Shown: piece after piece, positions 1 through 10,547 of the stretch
Position numbering within the stretch: position 1 is the stretch's first letter
Layout: every line of letters starts with the position of its first letter
NCBI RefSeq assembly: GCF_000208925.1
Contig: NW_001915034.1
Coordinates: 1 to 34,833 of the forward strand
Reading direction: 5' to 3'
Length of the DNA: 34,833 nt
Source: Entamoeba histolytica HM-1:IMSS
Lineage: Eukaryota > Evosea > Mastigamoebida > Endamoebidae
The notes under the pieces: model-generated
Database searches by the model: none
What the model saw: only the letters and a program-made list of their open reading frames with translations
What the model was told of the DNA's origin: nothing
Position numbers and translations under genes: made by a program

Positions 1-111
1 CACAATGAAATTAATAACTTAGAAGCTACGTTGGATGAACTTCATTTTTGGCCTTCTTTCTATTTGCACGCTGTCTTATTCAATAAGACAGACCCTTCTT
101 ACTATCAATAA
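1..111 (+). CDS. 3' end of an unidentified protein-coding gene (partial)
   Basis: Frame 1 is open from the first base to a TAA at 109-111 and encodes 36 residues. They look like real protein: mixed polar and hydrophobic, with an acidic helix-like stretch followed by FWPSFYLHAVLFNK, and no low-complexity character. The gene would converge on the RhoGAP gene, whose stop lies only 29 nt further on, a tight tail-to-tail arrangement that is normal in Entamoeba. The start and most of the protein lie outside the window, so no function can be assigned. A chance open frame is possible but less likely given the composition. Confidence 0.55.
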   Translation, partial: HNEINNLEATLDELHFWPSFYLHAVLFNKTDPSYYQ

Positions 112-140
112 CTTATTCTTTTTCTTTCTTCTTTTATTAT

Positions 141-1770
141 TTATTTTGAATCTTTTGGTTTTTGTTGGAAGAGTTGAGAGTAATGTTGAATTGAATAGGT
201 ATATACAAAAGGATAGCCTCGAAGTGATGGAGCCAAACAAGTCACACAATTTTCGATATTCATTTTAGTAATTTCTTTATTCATTGCAATTGAATGAAGA
301 AGACCAAGTAATTCATTAAGAAAGTTAAATGTCATAGGAGGAATATCTTTGTAAATTTCATAAAATTGGAGGAATAAGTCATCTTCTTGTAAAGTATCTT
401 TTTGTTTCCATAATTCGTATAATCTGTCATCAATGGACTTTGGAATAACTTGTTCTGGTAATGATTTAATATATAATTTCAATGCTCCAGCAACAGAATG
501 AATATCAAAGTTAGTAAGACATTCAAACGTAATAATTTTTGTGTCGAGTTTTTCTACTACCTTTTGAATATGTTCCTTACTTCCAGACACTCTAAAGATA
601 CCTTCGATAGTAATAGCATATTTTTTGAGATATTGAATTAATAAACTAATATTTGGTGGTAATGTGATTATGTTATTTTCTGTGCTTAGTACTTCTAATG
701 AAACACCTACTACTTTTATTATTTTTGTTGTTTTACTTTTACCACTTAGTCGATTGATAAACCCTTTTGAAAGAAATCCTTTAGACCGTGGAGATAATCC
801 ATTGTTTGGTGTTGATACAGGTTTTTGAATTAATGCCGTTAATGAACCTTGTGACTTCACTAAATCATTACTTGAACGATTTCTATCTCCACCAACTATA
901 GTAATATGAGGTGGATTAAACATTATTAAAGAAGCATCATCTTTTCGAATGATAGTTCGTGGGACTGTAACATACCATGGCTGTAAATTTGTTAAATCAT
1001 CAATCCACTTAACACACACATCCCGATCTTTAAAATCAATAGTAATGTTATCAAAACTGATGGTTGTTTCATTAATGAGAATAAGACGAGGTTTAGTTAA
1101 ATAAATGACATGATCAATTTCTTTTGTTTCTTCTTTTCCAATAAAGAGAAAATTTTTTATTAGTTGAATACTTCGTGATTTTTTATTTGATGTGTCATAT
1201 GACAATAAAACACTAACTCCATCAGTTATGCTAGGATCAGCTGAAAAGATACTAATATATAATCTGATGAGTTTTTTTTGAGAATAATCACTAAATTTTA
1301 TTTGAAAAGTAGATAACAATCCAGATAACCAAACAAAGTTATCACCAATCATTCGATACTTTTCCATGTACTTCAATAATTCTTCCTGTAATTCAGGTGA
1401 TGAAAATTTCTTTCTTGGACTTTTCAAAGAACGAGGTGTTGATGGAGTAGATTTACCATATAATTTGTTCATTCTTATTAAATTGAATTTAGACTTAACA
1501 AAGTGGTTTGCATTTTTTAGGTAAAACAAACAAAACACTGAATTCTCAACTTCATCCAAATATCCAAAAACTGAAAGTGTTGAGAGGTTTTGTTTATCTG
1601 CTTTTAGTCCAACAAATTGTTGGTTATTTCTACACACGTGAATTATACTGTTTTGATTGACCACAAAAAAAGATGAATAAATCAAACTCTTGGTTATCGT
1701 CTCTATGAGTAAGTCTCAATTCCATTACTTTTGGTCTTGTTCGACGTGGGGTTGCTAATGTAGGATTCAT
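141..1770 (-). CDS. RhoGAP domain protein with PH-like domain, two exons
   Basis: Predicted GTPase-activating protein for Rho/Rac GTPases, which would switch off actin-directed signalling at membranes. Gene model: exon 1 is 1770-1688 and exon 2 is 1629-141, joined over a 58-nt intron, giving 523 residues. The long open frame alone has only a TTG (1685) at its 5' end, whereas exon 1 supplies an ATG and the start MNPTLATPRRTRPK. The RhoGAP domain occupies about residues 340-510. It shows the arginine finger in GIFRVSG (about R374), the family motif DIHSVAGALKLYIKSLPE, and the late NCVTCLAPSL block. Residues of about 170-260 (KNFLFIGKEE to CVKWIDDL) look like a PH domain. A basic Ser/Pro-rich linker (TPRSLKSPRKK) lies near residue 95. 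The RhoGAP call is firm; the target GTPase cannot be told from sequence. Confidence 0.88.
1630..1687 (-). other. Intron 1 of the RhoGAP gene
   Basis: The 58-nt intron reads GTTTGATTT at its 5' end and TGTGTAG at its 3' end, close to the Entamoeba GTTTGT...TAG rule. Removing it joins two frames, with junction codon GA|A (Glu28), and supplies an ATG to a frame that otherwise lacks one. A 40-nt alternative using the upstream CAG at 1648 also keeps frame but ends in the less favoured CAG. Confidence 0.7.
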
Positions 1771-2062
1771 CACTAAAAAACAACTACTATCAATTTTTAA
1801 AAACTTTAAAAAGATTTTTTAAGGAGCTTCGACTTCTTTAAGAGTAACTTTTTATTTTTCACTTATTTCTCAACTTCTTTTTACATTTTGTTTTTCTCCA
1901 TGTGAAGATCTAATAAAAATTCCTCTTTTGTTTTAAAAGATCAGTATTAATGTTATTTATTTCATAATTTTTAAAACGTTATATATAACAAAAGAAAAAA
2001 TCAATAGAAAAAAAGAAAAAAAAAACTGTAAAAAACTAAAAAAGTTTTATATTTTTAAAACA

Positions 2063-2773
2063 ATGAGAAGCATTTTAATTATATTATTTGTTGCAGTTGC
2101 AATGAGTTCAAACGTCACTGTTACTAATACAACAAAAATAGTTCCATCTAAAGTTAGTACAGGAGAGAAATGTGTAGGAGATGTTCCAGAAAGTGAGATA
2201 CAACGAATTCAAAAGAGAATAACAGCATTAGAAGCACGAGTAGAACAATTCCAAAAAGTAGAAGTTGAGGTAGAAACTATGTTTAAGTCTGTTCAAGAAG
2301 AAGAAAAGAAGAAATTAAATGAAACAGATAAAAACACACTTTATAGTGTTAAAATCAACTTATATCAAAAAAGAGTTAAAATAGTCAAAATGATAGTTAA
2401 ATTGTTAAAAATGATTAAAAAGACAGCAGAAATTTTACCTAAAAGTATGAGTAAACAAATTATTAATAAACTTGCAATAAAAGAAAGAATTAATCGATGT
2501 GAAAAAGAAATTAATATATTAAAGTTACAAGCACAAAAAGATAAGAAAATGCTCGTTTTTGAAACAAAGAAAGTTACTCGTATGACTAGAAAAATGAGAA
2601 AAAATCCAAAGGAAATTGAGAAGATTGTAACAGAATTAGTTATCAAAGAACTTAACAATGAAAAGAAAAGACAATCACTTAAAAAAAATGCTAAAAAAAT
2701 TGCTAAAAAAACATCTTCTACTCAAGAAAAACAAATGAAAAAAATTGCTAAAAAAATACTTTTAAAAATATGA
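2063..2773 (+). CDS. Secreted lysine-rich coiled-coil protein, function unknown
   Basis: 236 residues. The N-terminus MRSILIILFVAVAMSS is a typical short signal peptide. It is followed by two N-glycosylation sequons (N17-V-T and N22-T-T), so entry into the ER is likely. The rest is strongly charged and helical: residues of about 45-80 are Glu/Lys heptad-like coiled coil, and the remainder is very Lys-rich. The tail repeats the unit (K)KIAKK three times and ends KKILLKI. I see no membrane anchor after the signal and no KDEL. Only two cysteines are evident (C37 and one near 143). Composition recalls the lysine- and glutamate-rich proteins known from Entamoeba, but I cannot assign homology. A TATA-like TTTATATTTTTAAAA lies 5-20 nt before the ATG. 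The gene is divergent from the RhoGAP gene. Confidence 0.75.
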   Translation: MRSILIILFVAVAMSSNVTVTNTTKIVPSKVSTGEKCVGDVPESEIQRIQKRITALEARVEQFQKVEVEVETMFKSVQEEEKKKLNETDKNTLYSVKINLYQKRVKIVKMIVKLLKMIKKTAEILPKSMSKQIINKLAIKERINRCEKEINILKLQAQKDKKMLVFETKKVTRMTRKMRKNPKEIEKIVTELVIKELNNEKKRQSLKKNAKKIAKKTSSTQEKQMKKIAKKILLKI

Positions 2774-3856
2774 AGTAATTAAATCTAATTGAATCAACTT
2801 TTTTTATTTATTTTTGTCAATACTAAATTATTACTATAATAAACAGAGTATTACTACAATATATTTAGTTTGATGCAATTACTCTTAATATAATAAATAA
2901 TGAATGTTTTATAATGATATACATTATAAGATATAAGGTATAATTTGAAAAAAAAACTATAATTATTCTAGTAATTAAATAGTATTGTATTATATTTAGT
3001 TAATTTGTTATTTGCTATTTTGAATGATAATATATTATTTCATTTCAATATTTCTTATCTTTATTTATCATATTATTCAACATTCATTTTTATATTACTC
3101 ATATATTATTCAATCATTTGATTTAGTAGTATTTATTCAATTAAAAATCAAATCAGAATGAACAATATGAATTTAATTAATAAAATACAATTTCACCACT
3201 CATCATTTCAAATCGTAAGTCATTCTTGAATATGAGATTATGAAATAGACAAAATACATTTGAATAACAATAAATGATGATGTATAATTTAATTGATACA
3301 ATTAACAATTCATATTATCCTTCTCATTTCAATAAATAATGAACAAGTATAAATAATGAGAATTAGTAACTAATCACATGAAAAACATTATAAAAACAAT
3401 ATATTCATTTGTTACTAATAAATCAATTAACTAATTAATATTATAAACACTCTGTACTATGACTATCATATTGTACAATGTATAAATCAGAAAAAAAATG
3501 TATGAAAGTAATTGTTAATTTAGAATATACAACAAAAATAAACAATGAAAATAAATGAAGTAATATCATCTCATAATTTCATCAGTTAACACTACCAGAA
3601 CAACAAAACAAAGTAATTAACAAACATGAAATAGAATAAATAAAAGTTGAAATGATAAATAACTACTTTTTAATATACAACTTCAAATAAACATAAATAA
3701 AGAATAAGAAAAAGTAGAAAAAGAAGATAATTAACTCATTATTTCAAGTTATATATTATATTTATTATATTAACATTAATAAGATTTTTACAACTTCTGT
3801 ATAATAAAAAATAAAAATAAAAAATATTAAATATTTGAAAATTTCAATCTACGTTT
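2774..3856. other. AT-rich intergenic gap between convergent genes
   Basis: This 1.08-kb gap lies between the stop of the lysine-rich gene and the stop of BiP. It is dominated by short words such as AATAATGAA and TTAATTAAT, with very little G or C. I found no open frame with normal codon use, no tRNA-like box and no long repeat. Confidence 0.6.
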
Positions 3857-5842
3857 TTAAAGTTCATCTTTTTCATATTCTTCATAATTTCCATATTGTT
3901 GGTTATTGTCATAACCTGGAGCTTGTTGTTGAGCTCCTCCACCATATTTAGCGAGAATTGGTTGTGCGATTTGTTCTAATTGTTTATATTTATCATCACA
4001 TTCTTCTTTTGTAGGAGTTGCGTTATTTTCAAGGAATGAAGTAACGTCTTGAACAGCGTCAAGTAATACTTTCTTGTCACCTTCTTCTATTTTTCCTCCA
4101 AGTTTTTCATTATCATTTACAGTATTCTTAATTTGATAAGCATAATTTTCTAATTGATTTTTAGCTTCAACTTGTTCTTTAAGTTTCTTATCATCTTCTG
4201 CTCTTTCTTCTGCTTCTTTAATCATTCTTTCAATTTCTTCTTCAGTTAATCTACCTTTCTCAGATGTGATTGTGATTTTCTCACTTTTTCCTGATTTCTT
4301 ATCTTCGGCAGATACGGTTAAAATACCATTGACATCAACTTCAAATGTAACTTCAATTTGTGGAACTCCACGTGGTGCTGGTTGAATTCCATCTAAATCG
4401 AATTTTCCAAGGAAATGATTATCTTTAGTCATTGTACGTTCACCTTCAAAAACTTGAATAGTAACAGATGGTTGATTGTCTTGATATGTAGAGAATGTTT
4501 GTGATTTTGAAATTGGAATATGAGTATTTCTTTTAATTAATGAAGTCATTACACCTCCAACAGTTTCAATACCAAGTGTTAATGGAGTAGTATCTAATAA
4601 AACAATATCTTCAGTTCCTTTAATATTACTTAAAACACCTCCTTGAACTGCAGCTCCATAAGCAACAGCTTCATCTGGATTAATTCCACGAGATGGTTCT
4701 TTTCCATTAAAGAATTCTTTAAGTAATTGTTGAACTTTAGGAATACGAGTAGAACCACCAACCAATACAACTTCATGAATACTACCTTTTGACATTCCAG
4801 AATCTTCAAGTACTTTTTTGACTGGAGCAATTGTTGATTTAAATAATTCAAGATTTAATTCTTCGAATTTAGCTCTAGTTAATGTAAATGAGAAATCTAT
4901 TCCATCAGCTAAATTTTCAATTTCAATTCTATCTTGTTGTTGTACAGATAATGCTCTCTTTGCTCTTTCAGCTTCTCTTCTTAATCTTGTAATAGCACGT
5001 TTATCGTTTCTAAGATCTTTTCCATATTTTCTCTTAAAAACGTCAACAAGATATTCTGTTACCTTTTGATCGAAATCACTTCCTCCAAGATGGGTATTTC
5101 CTGATGTAGAAATAACATCAAAAACGTTGTCTTCAATATTTAATAATGATACATCAAATGTTCCTCCTCCAAGATCAAATACAAGAATATTCTTTTCTCC
5201 TCCTACTTTATTTAATCCATAAGCCATAGCAGCTGCTGTTGGTTCATTTAATATTCTTAATACATTTAATCCTGCAATTTTACCTGCATCTTTAGTTGCT
5301 TGTCTTTGGGCATCATTGAAATATGCTGGAACAGTAATTACAGCATGTTTAACTTCTTTTCCAAGATATGTAGAAGCAGTATCTGCCATTTTCTTAATAA
5401 CCATAGCACTAATTTCTTCTGGTGAATATTCTTTTCTTTCTCCTTTATATTTAACTTCAATAAATGGTTTATTGTTCTTATTAATAATTTTGTATGGGAA
5501 TAATTTCAAATCTCTTTGAACTTCTTTGTCATCAAATGTTCTTCCAATAAGTCTTTTGATTTCAAAGATTGTATTTTCTGGATTTTGTGCAATTTGATTC
5601 TTTGCTGCTTCACCAACTAAAATTTCTGTGTCTGTAAATGCAACTACTGATGGTGTAATTCTATTACCTTGGTCGTTGACAATAATTTCTACTCCTTTAC
5701 CTTCTCCATTGTAAATACCAACAGCAGAGAAAGTAGTACCAAGATCGATACCTATAACTGGTCCATCGACTTTGTCTTCTTGTTTAGTGTCTTCTGAAAA
5801 GACAGTAATACAGAATAATAATGTGAATAAGAAAGTTAACAT
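3857..5842 (-). CDS. BiP: ER luminal Hsp70 chaperone BiP/GRP78
   Basis: Hsp70-family ATPase of the ER lumen that binds unfolded secretory proteins and assists translocation and quality control. It has 661 residues, normal for Bi[17 protein letters not shown] is a signal peptide. The nucleotide-binding domain starts at [13 protein letters not shown] (about residues 29-41), with the phosphate-binding block [14 protein letters not shown] and the adenosine-binding block [13 protein letters not shown]. The substrate-binding domain follows ([16 protein letters not shown]). The lid ends in a Gln/Tyr-rich tail and the ER retrieval signal KDEL. The ATG at 5842 is the first in frame, and the signal peptide follows it directly. 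Upstream on the minus strand are a GAACT box, a TATATAAAC stretch and a CCACGTGG palindrome. The neighbour across this promoter is the SNW gene. Confidence 0.97.
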   Translation of the reverse strand: MLTFLFTLLFCITVFSEDTKQEDKVDGPVIGIDLGTTFSAVGIYNGEGKGVEIIVNDQGNRITPSVVAFTDTEILVGEAAKNQIAQNPENTIFEIKRLIGRTFDDKEVQRDLKLFPYKIINKNNKPFIEVKYKGERKEYSPEEISAMVIKKMADTASTYLGKEVKHAVITVPAYFNDAQRQATKDAGKIAGLNVLRILNEPTAAAMAYGLNKVGGEKNILVFDLGGGTFDVSLLNIEDNVFDVISTSGNTHLGGSDFDQKVTEYLVDVFKRKYGKDLRNDKRAITRLRREAERAKRALSVQQQDRIEIENLADGIDFSFTLTRAKFEELNLELFKSTIAPVKKVLEDSGMSKGSIHEVVLVGGSTRIPKVQQLLKEFFNGKEPSRGINPDEAVAYGAAVQGGVLSNIKGTEDIVLLDTTPLTLGIETVGGVMTSLIKRNTHIPISKSQTFSTYQDNQPSVTIQVFEGERTMTKDNHFLGKFDLDGIQPAPRGVPQIEVTFEVDVNGILTVSAEDKKSGKSEKITITSEKGRLTEEEIERMIKEAEERAEDDKKLKEQVEAKNQLENYAYQIKNTVNDNEKLGGKIEEGDKKVLLDAVQDVTSFLENNATPTKEECDDKYKQLEQIAQPILAKYGGGAQQQAPGYDNNQQYGNYEEYEKDEL

Positions 5843-5854
5843 TCTGTTTCAATC

Positions 5855-5892
5855 AGTTCTTTCGTTTAGTTTATATATTTCTTTCCACGTGG
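5855..5892 (-). promoter_or_regulatory. Candidate BiP core promoter: GAACT, TATA-like and CCACGTGG
   Basis: Reading toward BiP, the order is a CCACGTGG palindrome (5885-5892), a TATA-like AAATATATAAAC (5869-5880) and GAACT (5855-5859), about 13 nt before the ATG. GAAC and TATA-type words are known Entamoeba core-promoter elements; their use here is inference. Confidence 0.45.
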
Positions 5893-6104
5893 TGATTTCT
5901 GGGACTAAAAATATAAAATGTTACTTATATCCACTTTGTTTACCAGGTTTTTTTTGTTAGAAGAGAAAAATGAATACGTGGTGTTTCAGAAGATACAATC
6001 TGAAAGAGGTTCTGTTACAACAAAAAATGTTATTTGAAAGAGGATAATGTGATTCATCTTAAAAACACTGAATAAAAAAATAAAAAAATAAAAAATGAGA
6101 TTAA

Positions 6105-7031
6105 ATGGAAGAAAAACTTGTGAGAACACATGATACTCATATCTCAAAGGAAATTGCAAATAAAATTCAACAAACAGGAACATTATCACTAATCAAGAAA
6201 CCTGAGATTCTTCCAACAAAAGAATATATAAAATATACTCCTATTCAAAGAGGAAAAAATCCTCCTGAACAAAGAATAATTGAAATTGTTGATGAAAAAG
6301 TCGATCCTTTAGACGTTCCTAAGTTTAGGTACAAGAAAGTTGCACCAAGACAAGTTAGTGAACCAGTCCCTATCCTTCATGACCCACCTAAAAAATTAAC
6401 AAAACAACAAATGGATGAGTTTAATATTCCTCCATGTATTTCAAATTGGAAAAATAACCGAGGATATACCATTTCTTTGGATAAGCGTGTAGCTGTTGAT
6501 AGAAGAAATCTCCAAAAAGATGAAATTAATGAACGTCATGCTGAATTTGCTGAAGCCCTTTATCTTGCTGAAAAAGCAGCACAAGAAGAAAATGAAAAGA
6601 AAAATGAAATGAAGAAGAGAATTGAAATGGCAAAGAAAGAAAGAAATGAAGAAGAAATGAGACAACTTGCTTTGGCTATGAGAAAATTAAGAGATGAAGA
6701 AGAAGATGACCAATTTGATGAAGAAAAAGAAAAAAGGGAGAGAGCTCGAGATGAAAGAAGAAGAGAAAGAGAAGAGTTTTATAGAAAGGCTGGGCTTAAA
6801 GGACTTGAAAAAGAAATGGAAAGAGAAAAAAGAAGAGATGTCACAGAGTCAATTGCTTTGGGTAAAAAAATTGATTCTAAAGATTTAATGTTTGATCAAA
6901 GATTATTTAACCAAGGAGATGGGTTAAATTCTGGTTTTGGAGAAGAAGATGAATATAACGTGTATGATGAAGTTCTTTTTAAAGCAGCTCCAAACCAACA
7001 ATATAAGCCAAAAGAATTAACAGATGAATAA
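6105..7031 (+). CDS. SNW1-like: SNW/SKIP-family spliceosome and transcription cofactor
   Basis: Homologue of SNW1/SKIP and yeast Prp45, a core component of the activated spliceosome. Diagnostic blocks are in the family order: YIKYTPIQRG (41-50), VPKFRYKKVAPR (71-82), PVPILHDPPKKLT, then the SNW signature IPPCISNWKNNRGYTISLDKR (about 108-128). A long Glu/Arg-rich helix covers about 150-250. The final blocks are VTESIALGKK, FDQRLFNQGDGLNSGFG and DEYNVYDEVLFK. At 308 residues it is much shorter than human SKIP (536). It lacks most of the N-terminal extension and the region after the YNVYD block. Stop codons lie in frame just before the ATG (TGA GAT TAA ATG), so no 5' extension exists without an intron. 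It is divergent from BiP, sharing a 262-nt upstream region. Confidence 0.93.
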   Translation: MEEKLVRTHDTHISKEIANKIQQTGTLSLIKKPEILPTKEYIKYTPIQRGKNPPEQRIIEIVDEKVDPLDVPKFRYKKVAPRQVSEPVPILHDPPKKLTKQQMDEFNIPPCISNWKNNRGYTISLDKRVAVDRRNLQKDEINERHAEFAEALYLAEKAAQEENEKKNEMKKRIEMAKKERNEEEMRQLALAMRKLRDEEEDDQFDEEKEKRERARDERRREREEFYRKAGLKGLEKEMEREKRRDVTESIALGKKIDSKDLMFDQRLFNQGDGLNSGFGEEDEYNVYDEVLFKAAPNQQYKPKELTDE

Positions 7032-8581
7032 CAAAAATTATTATTTGATTGTTTTGTGTTTTTTCATTTATTAAATTTCTGAATTTTAAAATTAAATGAA
7101 AGAATTATCCTAAATTAGTTTTAAAATAGACAAAAATAAGAATGTAAATTTAATATTTTTAATGATATAATGAAATGATCAATTTGTTTGTATTTTGTAT
7201 TAAAGTTACTTCTATTTGATAAGAATTATATCAGTATTTAAATTTAATATTACTTTTATTTTTTCTTTCTTCTTAGTTCATATCTCTCTTTACTTCTTCC
7301 TTCAATTCTTCTTCCTGATATTTTTTCCTTTTTGTTTCAGTTATTTTCTATTCGAGTATTATTTTTATTAATGCCTTTTGTTAAGTGTTTGAATGTAATC
7401 ATATTTTGTATTAATTCAATCAAATAAATAATTGAATAGTATTGTTGGACACATTACCTGCGCTCTTATAGTTTATTTAACATTTATAATTTCTTTATAT
7501 AATAACTGAAAATTTTGTAAATAAACATTTCATTTATGTTCCAAATCATTAATTTATTTATGTTTGCTCTGGCTTACTTTTGTTAATCTTTTATAATTTG
7601 TTATTTTCTTTATTTTTATAACCAAATAATAAATTAGATTCATTACAAGAATATGAACTTCTCAAAATAAATAATAGATAATCACCATATACCAAAAAAA
7701 ATAATATACAACAGTAATAATTGAAAATATATTTTTTACCTTTATTCATAGTAATAAAATAATATTATCATAACTATCATTATATTAAATGTACTTATTT
7801 TCAAGCTAGCTACTATTAAATAAATAGAATTTATAAATGTCACCATTTGAAAAAAAAATAAATAATATCAAAAATTAGAATAAGACTGTTAAAACGATGA
7901 AAATCATTGAAGAAAAATTGGGTATATAAAAAAGAAAAAAAGATAAACAATTAAAACAATATAGTTTAAGTTTATTCATTTAAATAGTAAAATGTATAAT
8001 TAGTATTACTATGCTATAATTTATATTATTGAATAGATAATAAAATAAATAATAAGTAATTAACATTGATATAAAAATGTAATTGTTGTTTATTTTGTTT
8101 TAAGATGTTATGAAATTATTATGAAAAGATATGACATTAATAAATAACATAAATATATGAGAAATGAATTATAAAATATGAAATAATATGATATTTCTCT
8201 TATTATTATAATTGGATTAACATTAAAATATACTATCATCTGTTAATTATTATAATTGATGAATTTACAAATAACTTCAGATGATATATAATAATTAATA
8301 ACCATTTGAATAAATAAAATACAACCAATACATATAATGTCATCTTATAATCTTGATATTTAAAATAATATATAATAATAAACATTAAGAAAATAAAAAT
8401 AAAATACATCTAAAGTAATAAACTAGTTTATTTAAAATAATCATAATACTCTAATTATTATACTCTATCATTTATCTTTTAATGTAAATCAAATTAATTG
8501 CTACTAAATTATTTTTAATTAAAAAACAATAAATAAATAAAATTTGTAATATATAACCAAGTCATTAAAATACTTATATTA
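7032..8581. other. AT-rich intergenic gap between convergent genes
   Basis: This 1.55-kb gap lies between the SNW and USP stops. About 7255-7345 is a strand-biased pyrimidine tract (TTTCTTTCTTCTT and similar). A small GC-richer patch lies near 7448-7470 (ACACATTACCTGCGCTC). The remainder is almost pure A/T. A 9-bp inverted repeat, TATCATCTG at 8234-8242 and CAGATGATA at 8278-8286, is close to chance expectation. No credible gene was seen. Confidence 0.6.
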
Positions 8582-10336
8582 TTATTCTTCATTTCTTTCT
8601 CTTTCTTTTTGGTGTCTTTTTTTATCTGACTGATATTGGAAAGGATTAAATTTTTTATCTTCTACTTTAAATGCATTCTTCATATTTCTTCTAAGTTTTC
8701 TTTCTTTTGGTTTATCTAAATTAATATCATATTGGTCTAATTTACTGATATGAGTTTCTTTTTCTTTATCAATAGCACCAACCTTATTTCTTAAAACATT
8801 CTTTCTTATTTCTTCAGTCTCATCATCCCACCCTTCCACACGTTCACTATAATTTAAACCAAATGGGATTTTTCTTAAATCAAATGTTTCAATACCTTTT
8901 CTTTCTTTGATTGGTTTTCCAGTAATGTCTAATTTCTTTTGTTGCTTTTCATCTTTTTTACGGATAGTGATCATTGGAATTGGATCATTTTCTACTTGTT
9001 TCTCTTTAAACTTTTGTTCCATTTCTTCTGAAGTAATTTTTCCACCACTTAGATCATTATTTTGAGGTTCTTCAGGTTTTCTTTTGATTGGTTGATATTT
9101 TTGATTTATGAGTTGATGAATTGATTTAATTCTTGAAGACTTGAATATGTTATTGATAAAAACAGTTTCTTCTTTTATTTCAGTTGGTTTATCATTTTGT
9201 TCATTTTCTTTCATAACAATAGTATTCAATTTTTCTAAGTTATTATTTTCAATTGCTCCTCTTTTTATTTCTTTTGTTGTACTAACTTTCTCTTCTGATT
9301 TAGAATAGAATAGCATGTAAGCCTCTTCTTGTAAGACTACTTTAATTGAAACAGGTTTAACTTCTTCATCATCAAATCTAAACCAACCACCACTTGGTGT
9401 TTTACAATAAGAAATATAATGACCACTAAATTTTGTTTTTCCAAGATGAACCACAATTGCATAAAGATCATATAATCCATCCATTCCATATTTTGAAATA
9501 TTAAGTTGTAAAGGAAAAGCTACTTTTCCATTAATTTTCTTTTCATCCCAAGTAAATCTTTTTAGTTGAATTGGTAATATCCAAGGTAATCTTTTAAAGA
9601 AATAATATTTACTAACATTTGATTTTGTATTACACTTTTCACAATGATAATGAGAAATCATTTCTTTTTTAAAGAATTGATCAAATCCACTTTCAAGTGT
9701 TTTTTGTTTTGTTATTTCAATAGGTAATACAGAAAAATGTTCATCATGATCATTAAATCTTGTACAATTATAACATGTAATTCGTGAGACTAATTCAACA
9801 TGAAATATACTACTAATAGCTGATATTTTATTTTTTCCTTTTCCAATTATTGCTTCATGAAGATGATCAAGTAATAATAAATAAAATTCTGTAGCATCTT
9901 CTTGTTGATATCTTTGTAATGATGAAGATAATTTTTTCAAATTTTTTTCAAATACTATTGGTTTTAATGGTTGATTATTTTTTTCAAACGCTTCTTTCAT
10001 TATTCGTTCTAATTCTTTAAAAAATATATCATCTACTTTAATCTTTTGTTGTGTCATATAATTATAAAATGGTGCTGTATGAGTTAATACTTGTAATACA
10101 CTAATCATATAACAATTACTATGTGCATTAAAATATCCTCTCCCTGCATTCCTACCATTTTTTAATTTCCATTTCATTAATTCTTCAGCATCATCATAAT
10201 CAACATCTATCCTATTATCAATACTAATTGTTTTCTTTGCTGTTGGATTTATTGTTTCTGTTTTAATAAATTTCAGTTTTTTTGGAAGAAATTCATTAAT
10301 TTGACGTTGAATTTGTTGTTCAACATCTAAAGACAT
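8582..10336 (-). CDS. USP36/USP42-like ubiquitin-specific protease
   Basis: Cysteine protease of the USP (C19) family that removes ubiquitin from substrates. 584 residues. The Cys box is NAHSNCYMISVLQ, with catalytic C75 and oxyanion N74. It is unusual in having AHSN where most USPs have xLGNT. QQEDATEFYLLLLDH (about 144-158) matches the QQDAHEF block. Two CxxC pairs (C188/C191 and C232/C235) form the zinc site. The His box is GKTKFSGHYISYC (H306), followed by WFRFDDEEV (D322/D323). The segment SIKVVLQEEAYMLFY resembles USP36 closely. The basic tail (KERKLRRNMKNAF to NPFQYQSDKKRHQ) also recalls the USP36 C-terminus, a nucleolar enzyme controlling ribosome-biogenesis factors; nucleolar location here is inference. 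Its upstream minus-strand neighbour is the Pus7-like gene, 211 nt away. Confidence 0.92.
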   Translation of the reverse strand: MSLDVEQQIQRQINEFLPKKLKFIKTETINPTAKKTISIDNRIDVDYDDAEELMKWKLKNGRNAGRGYFNAHSNCYMISVLQVLTHTAPFYNYMTQQKIKVDDIFFKELERIMKEAFEKNNQPLKPIVFEKNLKKLSSSLQRYQQEDATEFYLLLLDHLHEAIIGKGKNKISAISSIFHVELVSRITCYNCTRFNDHDEHFSVLPIEITKQKTLESGFDQFFKKEMISHYHCEKCNTKSNVSKYYFFKRLPWILPIQLKRFTWDEKKINGKVAFPLQLNISKYGMDGLYDLYAIVVHLGKTKFSGHYISYCKTPSGGWFRFDDEEVKPVSIKVVLQEEAYMLFYSKSEEKVSTTKEIKRGAIENNNLEKLNTIVMKENEQNDKPTEIKEETVFINNIFKSSRIKSIHQLINQKYQPIKRKPEEPQNNDLSGGKITSEEMEQKFKEKQVENDPIPMITIRKKDEKQQKKLDITGKPIKERKGIETFDLRKIPFGLNYSERVEGWDDETEEIRKNVLRNKVGAIDKEKETHISKLDQYDINLDKPKERKLRRNMKNAFKVEDKKFNPFQYQSDKKRHQKERERNEE

Positions 10337-10547
10337 TTCCTGTGTGATTTAATGAATTTTAAAAACCCTAAAACTAAACTTTTCTTCATTTAAATAATCA
10401 AAAAATAATTTATTCATTTAAAAGATATATTCTTATTATTTCTTTAACTTTATGAAAGTAAATCATTCAATAAAAATATATTATTTCACTTATCTATTAT
10501 CATCAATATGATTTTTTTTTAAATAAAAAATCAATCAATTAGATGTT

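Noticed and set aside
8234..8286. A 9-bp inverted repeat with a 35-nt loop
   Set aside because: In DNA with this A+T content a repeat of this size is expected by chance.
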